Shown: positions 45,941 to 59,290 of the stretch, in pieces
How the letters are laid out: each line of letters starts with the position of its first letter
Position numbering within the stretch: position 1 is the stretch's first letter
NCBI GenBank assembly: GCA_017893485.1
Contig: CM030358.1
Location: 249,923,073 to 249,987,072 of the forward strand
Source of the DNA: Hemerocallis citrina
Lineage: Eukaryota; Streptophyta; Magnoliopsida; Asparagales; Asphodelaceae
Length of the DNA stretch: 64,000 nt
Direction of reading: 5' to 3'
Position numbers and translations under genes: made by a program
Notes under the pieces: generated by a model
Told to the model about the DNA's origin: nothing
Databases searched by the model: none
Seen by the model: the letters and a program-made list of their open reading frames with translations, nothing else

Positions 45941-47061
45941 TGTGAATATTTGCAAGTGTACAAAATCGCAACAAGTAGTATAGATAAGGGAAAATAGTGT
46001 CGAACCCACAAAGACTAATTATTTTATCGAGTACCGAATTTACTAGATTAACTACTATTTAGAAAATCGAACTTCAATAAAGAAAACAACTAAATTAAAT
46101 TAACCTAAAGAACTAACTAAATTAACTAAAAGGCACGGAATCTTAAATTTTTGTGATTTGATAATTGCAAAAATCAATTCTAGGGCTATCGATTTCACCT
46201 AGTAATCACACGCAATTTATAACTCCATGTGAATAAAAAGATTATTTTTCCAAGTTGTAGACCAAAATTTCCAAATTATTCAATATTCTCTCTCAAGAAA
46301 TATTAAAAATAATTATCAACTAATTATTTAACATAGTTCATGCACAGATTACTAATCGAAAATTCATTAAGATCTATGGATTTCTTAACGACCACATTAA
46401 CAGCGGTTCGCTTTTGTAACGATATTTAATTTTATTAATACCAAATCACAAATTACCAGTTCGGTCTCTCCATGATTTAATAGATCATAAAAAAGTCGGT
46501 CAACCAATTGTAAGCATTAAGATCAAAAATCAAACACACAACCATGAAAAAATAGAAAAATAATATGGAATTAAAAATTGTGTTTTCAAAACTAGGCTAC
46601 ATCGAAACCCTGGAAAAATAAATTTTAATTCATAAATTTGCAATTAGCAAATACTGTCTTGGATTGCATAATAAAAAAATTAGATAAAGAAAAGAAAAAG
46701 AGGGACAGAAAGAACTCTATTTTGTTAACAAAAATTCCAAACCCAAGAGCCTCGGAAAGTGTGCCGCAAACTCTATCATTCTCTCTCCTCTTTGTCTCGA
46801 TTTCCGTGCCACAAATCCTGGCATCCTATTTCGCTGACGTGGACGCTCGAGGACCGCGCCGCTGACGTCAGCCGAGTTCCTGCCTTTCTGCCTTGTCGTT
46901 GAGCCACAGAAGCGCCCGCTGACGTGGACTGATGTCACCTGACCACAAAGCCACGCCTTTGTCTCTTTATTCCTTTCTTGCTTTGATTCCCGTGCGATCA
47001 ATTTGAGATCAAGCTTTTGTTTTGTTGCCTTCGTTTCCTCTCTTTTTAAAAAATAAAATAA

Positions 47062-47107
<46 letters not shown>

Positions 47108-47140
47108 GGTCAGCCGTCGCTCTTCCTTTTCGTTAAGCGT
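45941..47140. mobile_element. Unclassified LTR-like repeat
   Basis: Starts TGTGAATATTTGCAAGTGTA and includes GTCGAACCCACAAAGACT. Such words are familiar from plant LTR sequences, but I cannot place the family and found no matching end or target duplication. An (AAT)n microsatellite lies at 47062-47107. No gene. Confidence 0.4.
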
Positions 47141-50100
47141 TGTCACGCCCCGCTTCCCAAAATACGGAATACGAGTACGTAACGTAGGCCTAGCGAATGA
47201 CGTAAACACCATCCATAAGCTGTAGCAGACTAACTCAACAATATGCAACAACTAACACAACCATGTAGGAAGATATAATCAAATGAATCAAGATAATTTC
47301 AATAATAAATGAAATAATCCAAAAATAATAATATCCAACAAAAAAAATCAACATCTGGGAAAATCAAACTCCAGGAACATAAGCCCAAAACAAAGTACAA
47401 AGTCATAACAGTGTTCAAGAAATAAACTAGCAGGAAAGTAAATCTAAGCAGTGCAATTCAGCTCCATCTTTAGAATTGTTGCTCACCAATTCCTTCTGGT
47501 ATAGCTCCTTCAGTACCCGTAAGAACTTGATCTAAAAAGAAAGAAAAGAGTGTCCTTAGAGAAAGTCGTGGACAGCAAGTTGAGGAAAGCAAAGGATAAA
47601 GGAAACATGTATATCAAAAGAAATGGACAGGATCAAAGTCAAAGAACAAAACAAAGGCAGGCAATAATGTCAAAGGTCTATATTTAATCATTTATATACA
47701 AGATCAAGCATGAGATGATAAATGCAGGTTATTAGTCATTTTATTAATCTATCTAGTGCACGTACTACTGCATCCCATACTACAGGTTCGGTGCAAGCAC
47801 ACAGTGAACATTTTAGACTGATGGTGAATTCACAGTTCGTGTACTTGGCCTAGTAATCAGTGTTTAATGTTCAGTGTCAGTTTTTATCAGGCAGGGTTTT
47901 ATGGCCATACAGTAGAAGTCAGTAAAGTAGGGCCCGACTGAGTACAGTTTCTGATTGTTCACAACCAAGTCATCCCATAATACCCCGGCTTGTTATCATT
48001 GTATTTCATCCTATGTGAGAATGTAAGAAGGTTTCAATGTTGTATGATACTAAGTGTGACTAATTCTATACGTTACAGACAAAGCATGAAGCAAACAAGT
48101 CAATTACATACAATTTACATAATCAGGACAGCATGACCTTGCTGTACTAAAATATGAATTGCTACTACTACAGAAAAGAAAATATGGATCCGTCAGAAGT
48201 TCTAGAAATAAGACTTCTACCTGGTTCCAGAAAATATATATAAGTCATATAAAAGGTACAAAAGCTAGGGTGCAAACTCTATTCTATTCAGATTTTATGT
48301 TCAGGCAGCAAGATGTAATCTGCGTTCACCTATTTGTTTCGGGTCAGAAAACTCATCAAATAAATTTATAAATATTCTTGGTCATTCCTACACATGTCTA
48401 GGTTCAGCTAAATCTATTTCAGATTTTTATTTTAATGTTAACATGGTTAAATAAATTATACAACAGCAAGATACGCATGTATTTGTGGATCTGAAAGTTC
48501 TGACACAGCTGTACTAAAATGATGATATCTAACAGATTACACATCGGAATCCAAATCTGCAAAAAGGATAGTAAACTAGACATCTGAGGATAAATTTCAT
48601 GTTGCAAGTTATTTCAAAATGTGACAGCAACATGGTCAAAAATCTGATTCAAAATGGAACACACAACAGTCCAGAATTTATCTTGACTTGAATAGCAATA
48701 ATTAAATCATACAATCATATATTTCATGCAAACTATTAATCGAGGTGTCAATAGATGTTTAACATGGATAATTTCAATTATAAGATACAATTTCACAAGC
48801 ATGGTAATCAACTAAATTCAATCTAACAGGTTCAGTTCATCAACAAGTCTATAGCATGGATCTAGTTATTTTCATGTGAGTGTGCATATGCAATGTACAA
48901 GAGGGACTAGGTTTTAGATCAAAGAGAGCAGTACGATGTTAAGAATATCTCGGGTTAGCTTGTGTAAACCCTTAATAAACTTAACGGAATTGTCAAATAA
49001 CAGCATGATAAGGAAAGGACTGGATCTACTTGCAGAGATCAAAGAAATCTTGAACAAAATAAAATACTAGTTCGAGAAGAGACTTGCCTGTTAATTAGTA
49101 GATTCGAACAATAGAATAACGGGATAAGAATCTCGGGTGACGATCCAAAACACGGCGAGCTACGCAAAAACTACCAAACAGCAAAAGCAACTCCACACCG
49201 GATCCAGCAAAACACCAAACGGCGAGTCAGATCCGCTATGCCAAAACAGCAAACAGGGAAATGGACCACTCAGGCTTCTTCTTCCCTACTTCGACAGAGA
49301 GAGAGAAGGAGAGAGCGGGAGAACTCCGGCGACTACGGTGCAATGCTGCGGTCGTGAAGCGACGACAGACGACGACCACGGTAAGGCGGCGAAGGAGGAC
49401 GACGGTGGCACTGCGGTCGGGAAGCAACACAACGACGGCTTCGACAACTTTGTTCTCGATAAAAATAGAGGAGCGAACAACAGTAGTCATTCGGGCTTGG
49501 ATGATGACGATGGGTGTGGGGTTCTCCGGTGGTTGCGAGGGTGAGTGAAAAGCGAAGACGAAGGTGATGAACGAGGAACGGTGGCGGCGAAGACAACGGT
49601 AATGGGTTCCGGTGAGTTGGGTTAGAGCAGGACGATGGTGAGGACGGGGATGATCGGAGGCGATGAGATGGTGGTTACTAGGGGACGGTGAAGGGGACGA
49701 TGGTGGAGGTGGAAGGTGGTTGGAGTTGCGATCGGGAGTTGGGTGGGTTTCGGTTGTGTGAAAACGAAACAGAGAGAGGGAGAGATGAGGGTCGGGGAGA
49801 GAGAAAGCGGTGGAGAGAAAGGGGTATAATATTTGGGTTTAATTAATAGGGTATTTATAGGAGATTAAGAAATTGGGTTATGGGTTGTGGTTTAATGGGT
49901 TTTTGGTACCGGTTTTGGATCCAAGAAGAGATGAACAAGCATGAAACAATGAGACGAACATAAAGAGGAACAAATCAAACTCTAAATAGGAAGAGAGAAA
50001 TTTTGCGATGAACCAAAAATAGCAAAATTCAACCAAAAGAGCACAGAACGATCAAAAGAAAATAAAGAGCCCAAGAAAAGCAAAAATATAATATAATAAA

Positions 50101-50163
50101 AGAATTCCGATACAATAATCAAGTAAAGAAATAAAATACAATAAATCCAACATAGGGGTTACA
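47141..50163 (-). repeat. C1 chromovirus 3' LTR (minus orientation)
   Basis: Plus-strand ends are TGTCACGCCCCGC and ATAGGGGTTACA, the same ends as S1. A TATTTATAGG stretch near 49850 is the inverted TATA box. The GA-rich run from 49290 to 49850 is the inverted leader. Open frames over 49137-49600 are composition artefacts. The left flank is AGCGT and its partner lies beyond the window. Its internal side is the pol end, separated by a short purine-rich (minus strand) region. Confidence 0.85.
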
Positions 50164-50267
50164 AATCCAACCCACCTTACAAGAAGAGTTTCGTCATCGA
50201 AATTCATACAAGTGGTACATAGGGCGAACCCCGAAACAAAACAAAACAAAGCAAAACAAAACAAGCA

Positions 50268-53246
50268 CTACTCAAACAAATGAGGAAACCTCCCCCAAAT
50301 GTCCTCCTTTAACTCCCAAGTCGACTCACCTAGCGAGTGAGGATTCCAAGAAACTCGAACCAACTTGGTGACTCTATTCTTCAACACCTTCTCTCGACGG
50401 TCCAAGATAGAGACAGGTCAAATTTCACATGACAAATCCTGCCTCACAGACAAGTCTGAGTAGTCCACCACATGACTGTCATCCCTGATGTATTTCCTAA
50501 GCTGAGAAACATGGAATACATCATGGACACCCGCTAAAGCTGGCGGTAGCGCGAGCCTGTAAGCTACCTTGACCACACGTTCCACAATATCGAATGGACC
50601 GATGAACCGAGGACTCAACTTGCCCCCGCCTCCAAAATAGATAACACCTTTCCAAGGCGATACCTTGAGGAACACATGCTCGCCTGCCTCAAACTCTAGA
50701 GGTCTACGACGACAGTCAGCCCACTTTTTCTGCTGATCCTGAACGGCCTGCAAACGACATCAACTATCTTCACGATCAACTCAGGACCTAAAAGCTTCCT
50801 CTTGCCGATATCATCCCAACAGACCGGCGATCTACACTTGCTCCCATACCAAGCTTCAAATGGAGCAGTCTTGAGACTTGCCTGGTAACTGTTATTATAA
50901 GAGAACTTGGCTAAGTGAAGATGATCTTCCCACGAACCTTCAAACTGAAGAACGCAGGATCTCAACATGTCTTCTAGGGTCTGAATTTTTCTTTCCGACT
51001 GCCCATCCATCTGAGGATGGAATGCTAAACTAAATATCAACTTAGTACCCAAGCTCTTCTGCAGACTCTCCTAGAACTGAGACCTGAATCTCGTATCTTT
51101 ATCCGAAATGATGCTGAAAGGAACTCCATGCAGATGAACAACCTCCTGAACATACTGCTAGGCCAAACTTTCTGTGGACTGACCCACATGGAAAGGAATG
51201 AAGTGAGCACACTTCGTTAGCCGATCCACTATCACCCAGATAGCATTATGACCTTTGGGACTCCTCGGCAAAGCTATCACAAAGTCCATCGTGATATGCT
51301 CCCACTTACACTCTGGAATTGGAAGAGGTTGCAAAAGTCTCGCGGTCCTCTGATGCTCTGCCTTCACTTGCTGACAGATCAGGCACTGGGCGACGAATCG
51401 AGCTACATCCCTCTTCATGTCATGCCACCAGAAATGTTGCTACATGTCCTTGTACATTTTCGTACCACTAGGATGAATAGAATACGGGGACCGATGAGCT
51501 TCCTCCAGTAGCATCCGTCTGACTTCCCCTCTAGGTACACACAACCTAGAGCCAAAACGAAGCGACACATCAACATGAATGACCAAATCGAATCTCAAGC
51601 CGGCTTCCACTTCACCTCGGAACTGCTGAAACTGCGGGTCACCCACTTGGGCTTCCTTAATCTGCTCAATCAAAGAAGACTGCAACTGCAACATCATGAA
51701 CTGCTGATTTGATCCAGGAAGCAACACATCCAACTCCAGCCTCCTCATGTTCTCCACTATTTCCTTCTGCACAATAAGGAACATAGCGGCAGGCCTCCGA
51801 CTCAATGCATTTGGCACCAAGTTTACTCTACTCGGGTGATACTGCAAATTGATGTCAAAATCTTCCATCAAATCCAGCAATCTCCTCTGCCACATGTTAA
51901 CTCCTTCTGCGTGAACACATACCTGAGGCTCTTGTGATCTGTGAATATCTCCACTCTATCACCAAGCAAATAATGCCTCCACAACTTCATGGCAAAAACC
52001 ACGGCCGCGAGCTCCAGATCATGCGTGGGATAGTTCTTCTCATGAGGTTTCAACTGCCTCGATGCATAAGCGATAACCCTGCCTCACTGCATCGGTACTG
52101 CTCCAAGACCTCTACCCGATGCATCACAATGGATCACAAAACCACCCGAACTGTCGGGTATAGTCAGCACAGGCACTGACGTCAACCGATGCTTCAACTC
52201 GGAAAAAGCTTCATCACAAGCTGCATCCCAAACAAACTTTTGCTCCTTTTTGGTCAATTGGTCAGAGGTCCAGCAATCTTCGAAAAATCCTGAACGAACT
52301 TCCAATAATAGTCAGCCAAATCCAGAAAACTCCGCACCTCAGGAACAGACTTCGGAATAGGCCAATCCTTGACCGCAGAAGTCTTTGCCGGATCCACAGA
52401 AACACCAGCACCAGAAATAATGTGGCCAAGAAAAGCAATCCGATCCGGCCAGAACTCACACTTGTTGAGCTACCCAAACAGCTAGTTCTCCCTCAAGGTC
52501 TGCAGAACAACCTTCAAATGCTCAGCATGATCTTCCCTATTTTGAGAGTAAACCAATATGTCGTCAATGAAGACCACAAAAAACTGATCCAAGAACGGCG
52601 AGAACACCCGGTTCATCAGACTCATGAACACTGCCGGTGCATTAGTCACTCCGAAAGGCATCACCAAGAACTCATAATGCCCGTACCTCGTCTGGAAAGC
52701 TGTTTTCGGAACATCTTCTGACTTCACTTTGACTTGATGATAACTGGAACGAAGATCCAACTTCGAGAACTCTGAAGAACCTCCCAGTTGGTCGAACAAT
52801 TCGTCAATCCTCAGCAATGGATACCAATTCTTGACAGTGACATTGTTCAACTCTCTGTAGTCAATACAAAGCCTGTGGCTTCCATCCTTCTTACTGACAA
52901 ACAGAACTGGGGCTCCCCAAGGCGAAACTCTAGGCCGGATGAAACCCTTATCAAGTAGGTCCTGAACCTGCACCTTCAGTTCTGCCAATTTAACCGGGCC
53001 GTACCTGGCTGAACATTAATGCTAAACTCCACATCTCGATTTGGCAGTAAACCGGGCAAATCCTTGGGAAACACATCAAGGAAGTTCCGCACAACTAAGG
53101 GTGCAACAACCCCATCAGAGTTCAATGACACAAGCAAAACAGCCTTGGGATCCATCGAGTTCTTGACACACCCTGACGGTGTCTCACCCACATGGAAAAC
53201 AAACACTGGTTGACCAGAAAGCCTGAAAGTTACCTTCTTCACCTGG
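50268..53246 (-). pseudogene. pol: C1 chromovirus pol, broken by stops and frameshifts, 5' part displaced by T3
   Basis: Read right to left on the minus strand: the linker before RT (53242-52990), RT with [15 protein letters not shown] and FIDDILVYS (52988-52482), RNase H ([16 protein letters not shown], about 52010), an integrase zinc-finger region (HFWWHDMKRDVARFVAQC, about 51410), the integrase core (TMDFVIALPRSPKGHNAIWV) and integrase C-terminus ([12 protein letters not shown], about 50490). Last is a chromodomain (ILDRREKVLKN, then STWELKEDIWGRFPHLFE) ending at the TAG at 50268-50270. Defects include stops near 50416, 51155 and 51438 and frame changes near 50755, 51895 and 52290. The chromodomain and long LTR point to the Tekay clade. 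gag and protease are not in the window because T3 is inserted at 53247. Confidence 0.92.
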
Positions 53247-53827
53247 TGTTGTCGCTGAATTCAGTGTAGGGGCAAACATATGAATTTATGGATTCGCGAG
53301 AACTCGAATGGGTCAAATCTGACATCTTCCACTGCTGTTAGGCTGGCTCCTTGGTGCTGCCGCTGACCTGCACAAAGTACGAAACACCGGGATGGATCTC
53401 GGTGACGCACCTTCTGACGCTCTTGTCAATACTCAGAAAAAGAATATCAAAAGAAGCTTTAGGTAGGTAAAGAGTGATCATCCTGTAACGATAGGAGGTA
53501 GGGGATTTTTATAGTTGCCATGGGGATCTGCTTTGAGATAAAAGTGAATGTCTACTCCCCGGTATGAGTGGATAGAAGTGGTTAGAACCACTTCCCCAGG
53601 ATAAGGGCGGATCAGGATCTCTTCATATCTTTCTGGATTGCCTATCAATAGGTTGGGACCCATTCTCAGTTGAATAGATCCATTCAAGGGTTATTGGGCT
53701 CAAGAGAAGGGATCTGGTTCCCATTTTGGACCCGTCTGTAGGTGAAATTACCGTTTTGCCCCTGTGAACTTTAAGATTCGTGCCAAATTTGAACAGTTCC
53801 GAATTAGTCGTATTTTTAGCCATATCA
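53247..53827 (-). repeat. T3 3' LTR
   Basis: 581 bp, similar to the T2 LTR in reverse complement (for example CAAATTTGAACAGTTCCGAA against its T2 counterpart). Chance frames inside are not genes. Confidence 0.9.
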
Positions 53828-53845
53828 CGAGCCTCCCACTCCCAA
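53828..53845 (-). other. T3 polypurine tract
   Basis: CGAGCCTCCCACTCCCAA on the plus strand is the reverse complement of a G/A-rich tract like that of T2, placed directly at the LTR start. Confidence 0.85.
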
Positions 53846-54599
53846 AGACTGTGTGCTACAGCCTTTGGGGAGTAGTTTTGTTGTTTCAATGGCGTATAGG
53901 ATTTTATCGGAGTTCTTAAAGGAGGTTCGAATCTTGTTTGATAGATAACGGTGTTTTCCTGAGCTGGTAACATGCCCAAGTTTGCTTTTAGGCTTTTCTA
54001 GATTTTTAGTGATTTTTCTCGATTTTTACATTATTTTTTGACTCATTTATTCAATTTTGCAAAGCGATGATTTGTTTTTTGGGAGCATTAATTAATTTCT
54101 CTAACTAATAATTATTTAGCCAGGGGCTCAAAAATATTTTCCCGAATATATGATTGTTTTTTAGAATTTTTAATTATTTTCCCCAAAATTTTAATCATTT
54201 TTTGCAATTTTTAAATAAATAATTCGAATTAATAAATAAAAAAAGAATTAATCACTGTATTTATGACGTGGCACGATCTGAGGCGTCCATCAGTCATCGG
54301 AGCGAACATCTGAATGACCAGACGGTAAATCAGTACTTGGCGACGTGGCTGAATCTGGGACGATGATTAGGTCGTGACGCGAATTTTGAGGTGATCTGAC
54401 GGCGCTCGTGATGCGAAGGCATTCTTTCCCTTGTTTGGGGGTCGGTCTCAAGAACGCTCAACACCGGTTGCCGACCCCTCTAGACACTTGGGTTGGTTGA
54501 CACGTGTCTAGGTGGAGACTGAGGTCGAGGAGGTTCGGCGTGTGTTGTCGAAGTCGAAAGGGACCTTGAAAGGGCGACACGTGTCTGGGTGGAGGCTGA

Positions 54600-55375
54600 G
54601 GTCGAAGGGGTTCGTCGTATGTTGCCGAAGTCCAGGAGAGATTTTTCTCACATTTGGATGTCGGTGGCAAGAACGCTCGGCGAACGTTACCGAAGTCCAA
54701 GAGAGATTTTTTTCACACTTGGGCATCGGTGGCAAGAATGCTGGGCGAATGTTGCTAAATTCAAAGAGAGATTTTTTCTCACGTTTGGGCATCGGTGGCA
54801 AGAACGCTCAGCGAATGTTGCCGAAGTCCAAGAGGGATTTTTCCTCACGTTTGGACGTCGTCAGCAAGAACGCTCGGCGAATGTTGCCGAAGTCCAAGAG
54901 AGATTTTTTCTCACATTTGGGCATTGATGGTAAGAACGCTCGGCGAATGTTGCTGAAGTCCAAGAGAGATTTTTTTCTCACGTTTGAATGTTGGTGGCAA
55001 GAACGCTCGGTGAATGTTGCCGAAGCCCAAGAGATTTTTCTAACGTTTGGACGTCAGTGGCAAGTGTGCTTGGCGCAGGTTGCCGAAGTCCAAGAGAGTG
55101 AGTTTTTCTCACATTTGGACATCGGTGGCAAGAGCACTCGGCGCAGGTTGTCGAAGTCCAAGAGAGTGAGTTTTTCTCGCATTTGGATGTCGGTGGCAAG
55201 AGCATTCGGTGCAGGTTACCAAAGTCCAAGAGAGTGAGTTTTTCTCGCATTTAGACGTCGGTGGCAAGAGCGCTCGGCGCAGGTTGCCAAAGTCCAAACG
55301 AGTGAGTTTTTCTCGCATTTGGACGTCGGTGGCAAGAGCACTCGGTGCTGTTGCTGAAGTCCAAGATAGTGGCGC
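54600..55375 (+). repeat. T3 tandem array, about 67-bp units
   Basis: About 12 units contain GCCGAAGTCCAAGAGAG, then TTTTTCTCACATTTGG, then CGGTGGCAAGAACGCTCGG. The marker recurs near 54623, 54690, 54820, 54886, 54950, 55018, 55081, 55148 and onward. The 241-codon open frame through the array is a repeat artefact. The array sits where T2 has its 366-bp units but shares no obvious sequence with them. Confidence 0.92.
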
Positions 55376-55537
55376 ATGGCACGCTGGCAATTGGACCGTT
55401 GACTAGTCAAAGACACATGGCACTCTGACCGTTATACCGTTGACCAGTCAAAGGCCTGCTGAGTTTCTTGTCGTCTTATGGTTGATGGGCCAGGCTTTTG
55501 AATTTTTGAAGCCCGTTAGTCTCGATTTGTGTGCAAC

Positions 55538-55582
55538 TTCTATAAAACTTCACCCCCACCTTCACTTTGCTCATTTCTCTAA
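55538..55582 (+). promoter_or_regulatory. Promoter of the T3 antisense gene
   Basis: CTTCTATAAAACTTCACCCC followed by GCTCATTTCTC, matching the order in T2. The leader continues to TCAAG at 55676, is interrupted by S3 and resumes at 61356. Confidence 0.6.
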
Positions 55583-56724
55583 TTTTTACTCAGGCGACTA
55601 GTTTTTACTAGTGGGAGCTTCAGACGAGAATTTTCCGTCTTTCGGTGACCTTTCCAACTGTCGTAGTCACTTCAAGTGTAACACCCCATAATTTTTTTTT
55701 TGAAAACTAAACCTCTAAATACAATTCTTTCAATTTCTATATCACTTTAAATATAAACTAAGATAGGTATATTTCAAATAAAATTTTGGCAGAGTCTCCC
55801 CTGAAATTTCTGCCCCGAAACACAAAATGCTTACGGAATTCTGCTCTAAATTCCGTAGCTCACAACACAGGCAATATAATCATGGGTTCCCCAGGCCAAA
55901 ATGAGCAGAATAACACAGGCAATATAAATATCATGCTCTGGGGGCCAAATTCATAACAGAATATCAAATATTAAATAAAAACTATAAATTTCTTTGAAAA
56001 CGAGGTAAAAATTTTAGAAAAACCTTTGTAAAACCTACCACAGGGCCTGGTACACCACAACGAGATGGGTATGGGTCAAGAACATACCATACTACCCCAC
56101 ACTATACTCATCATCGTCATCCTAGTACTCTTACATTCCAATTACAATTTAAACTACAATTTTCACTATTCACCTAACTAATTTTATACAAAGATTTTTA
56201 AAATAAAAGCTCCACCCTATACATCTACGCCTCACCTCTGCGCTGCTGAGGACCTGTAACAGTAGGGGATCTAAGGTAGTCCAGGGACTCCCTAACCCCC
56301 CAAACACTAAGGGGTCAGCCATTTCTGGTGTGAGTATAGTTATTAATCTAATAATTCATTAAATAGTATAAAGATAATAAATTAAACTTACAAACATTCA
56401 GATAAGAAGATGCAACCTGAATTCTGAACATAACAACATCACCAATATGATGTTATATCAAATACTTTTCCAACCTGCATTCAACTATATAATTATCCAT
56501 AACTTCACACATTTCACTATATGCTTCACATCAACCTCTTATATATATCCTTATCTTACATTCGCATAATACGAATATTCATCTTTCCACAATTATTGTC
56601 ATATCAGAATTTTACTATTTATATGAATATAACTACATGATGTTATTACATCATTTCTCCAACTCTATTTAGCCATGCGCTTCATTTACTTATATTATAT
56701 CATCAACACACATTCATCCTGAAA

Positions 56725-57600
56725 GTTGTGCCAAGGCAGGTAGTTCCCACCATTCCCACGGAAATAGCGGGCGAGTAGTTCCCTGACACACTTCCAAGGT
56801 ACACAAACTCATATCACAACATACTTTCTTTAATAACCATTTTCATAACCAATCTCATAATACAGATATTTATTTTATTGTATTATATCAAGTATCACAT
56901 CATACACATGTGCATATATTCTCATAATACCACATTCATTCATATCTTATGACACAAATATAACATCTCATTACAAGTATTTATTTTATTGAATAACATC
57001 ACGTTTATCTGTTTTTATAGCATCATAAACATATGCATTCCTTCTTAGTATATCGCATTCAGTTATGTCGTATAACACAAACATCACATCTCATTTCACT
57101 TTGCAAGGTACTTGCATTTCATCACATCATTAACATATCATTAATTAGAATGCTTATTCTCATTGCATCAAAAGCATGTTTTATAGCTCATTTTCATCTT
57201 AGTAATTTCTCATTCTTATAAGTAATATATCTTATTATCATTTTCACTTATAACACAAATTGCCATTAGCTTCACTTCCATTCTCATCACAATATACTCC
57301 ATATCCCCAAACACAATTTGGGACACAACATATCACACCCCAAAGCCGATAGCTTGGGTAATAATCACCACACCCCAAACACACAGTTTGGGTAATATCA
57401 CATCACATCTCAAGCCGATAGCTTGGTTATTAATTCACTTCAATTACTTTTCATCTTCACTTTACTTAATTCTTCATTTCCATTAATCATTACCACTATC
57501 ATGCCAACTCACCCTGCAAATTATGTCAAGGCAGGTAGTTCCCACCATTTCCACAGAAATAGCGGGCAGGTAGTTCCCCGACACAATTCCAAGGTATAAC
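56725..57600. repeat. S3 repeated block with GGCAGGTAGTTCCCACCATT
   Basis: About 80 bp around CAAGGCAGGTAGTTCCCACC, then GAAATAGCGGGC and AGTTCCC, then TTCCAAGGTA, occurs at about 56730-56803 and again at about 57525-57595. Between them are AT-rich sequence and the first hairpins of the next feature. Confidence 0.8.
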
Positions 57601-58300
57601 AACTCATAACATACTGTATTTTACTTTAATCATTCACATAATATAATTACTTCATACTGTTCATAATAACACACGCCTCTTTTACTTTTTCATTTTAAAT
57701 TAACCACATGCTGCATTTATCATTTCTTTTCATACACAAACTCATAACTCGTATTCCTTCATATTCATTTCATTCACAACCACTTTCTTTCATATTCACA
57801 ATTCACTTTCTTTACTCTCACATTATTATTTACACTTAGTTATTTTATTAGTTTGTCGACCAGTGAGCCACAGTATCCCAACATACTGAAAGCCGACAAC
57901 CCAGTAAACACGCAGCCCGATGCTCACACAGAGTCTTACTCGTCCGAGGCTACGTCTTCCTCCTAGCCGAATTAGCGAGGGAACCACTAACCCCAAGTAG
58001 AACTTGGGTACTTCCTCCCGGCCGAAGCCAAGAGGGAAAAAAGCCATTGACCCCAGGTAACCTGGGTACTTCCTCGCGATGGCTGTCATCGAGGGAAAAA
58101 CCACTAACCCCAGATAAACTGGGTACTTCCTTACGACGGCTGTCATCGAGGGAAAAACCACTAACCCCAGATAAACTGGGTACTTCCTCGCGACGGCTGT
58201 CATCGAGGGAAAACCGGGCCTCAAGCCGATAGCTTGGGCGATAAAAATTACTTACCCCAAACATAGTTTGGGTCCACTTTCCCCAAGCCGGTCCTTGGGT
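57305..58300. repeat. S3 hairpin array with differing stems
   Basis: A series of short inverted repeats with the same layout but different stems: CCCAAAC..GTTTGGG (57375, 58257), CCAAGT..ACTTGG (57992), CCCAGGT..ACCTGGG (58052), CCCAG..CTGGG (58110, 58167), CCCAAG..CTTGGG (58283), CAAGC..GCTTG (57411, 58222). From 57960 to 58215 they sit in roughly 57-bp units carrying GTACTTCCTCGCGACGGCTG and TCATCGAGGGAAAA. No gene. Confidence 0.85.
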
Positions 58301-58689
58301 ATTAGGAGGTCTAGCCCAAACCCCCAGGATTGCTGTAGGTACTGGTCAACAAAACTATTTGTTATTAGCATTAATCATTTCATCTTTCTTTATCAACACA
58401 AGCATTTCACTTTTGATTTACAACGAGTCATGTCTTTGACTTTAACCACATGAATTAGTAACACATTTTATTAGCACGTACCATCTTATCTTTTATCTTA
58501 CCATTTGATGCATATCCGGCGTCCACAATATTAACCATCATATCATTATACCACATTATGCATACACCCTGTCATTCAACATATAAAAACATCATATCAT
58601 ATTATTGCATAATATTAATGCGCCAAAAATATTTATTTTTCCATAACATCCCACATTAAGAATACCAAGTTATTTATTACCTCATTGTA

Positions 58690-59290
58690 TCATATATAGG
58701 TACTAGATTTGCCCATGGGCACGTGCCAACGGCACGTCTTCGGAACGATACAACACACTAAAAGCCCTGTAAACAGTAAAACAACAATTATGTAACTCAA
58801 GTTTGAATAGCATAACAATAATTAGTTGTAAATAAAAGTCCATATTTTTATGAGTATATGTTGAAAAATAATTATAAATGGGGGTGTAAAATCCAACTTC
58901 TTAGAACTTTAGGAGTGAAAAATGATGAAATTTAACTGTTGAAAAGATATTTGCTATTTTCAATATAACATGTGCAATAAGAAAAAAGCATAAAAATTTT
59001 GAAAATTTTACAAACCTAAAATCTTAAAATCTAAATTTCTAATTAAATAAAGAAAGAATGGGAGTGAGAGGGGAGGGGGGGAGAAAGAGAGAAATATGAA
59101 AAAGTGAAGAGAGAAGAGAGAGATAGTAATAAAGTAATGAGTTTTTTAGTTTTGGGGGAAAAATTTTGGTTTTGAGGTTTGAAATTTTGGGAGGGAAAAT
59201 GTGTTTTGTGAGGTTGGATCTGAGCCTTTGATTTTGGGGGGATTGAAGGTGAGCCACTTGATAGCTTTCTTTGTGTTTTATTATATAGAT
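58690..59290. mobile_element. Possible small non-autonomous element
   Basis: ATATAGGTACTAGATTTGCC at the left and TTTTATTATATAGATATGCC at the right enclose about 600 bp of unrelated composition (purine-rich on the right half) inside S3. Inverted ends are weak (ATATAG/CTATAT) and the target duplication is unclear. Confidence 0.3.

Noticed and set aside
49137..49600. Overlapping frames on both strands near 49.3 kb
   Set aside because: GA-rich inverted leader of the C1 LTR; compositionally like 21530-21820 and 60880-60985.
54512..55237. 241-codon open frame
   Set aside because: It runs through a 67-bp tandem array; the frame is kept only because the repeat lacks stops.
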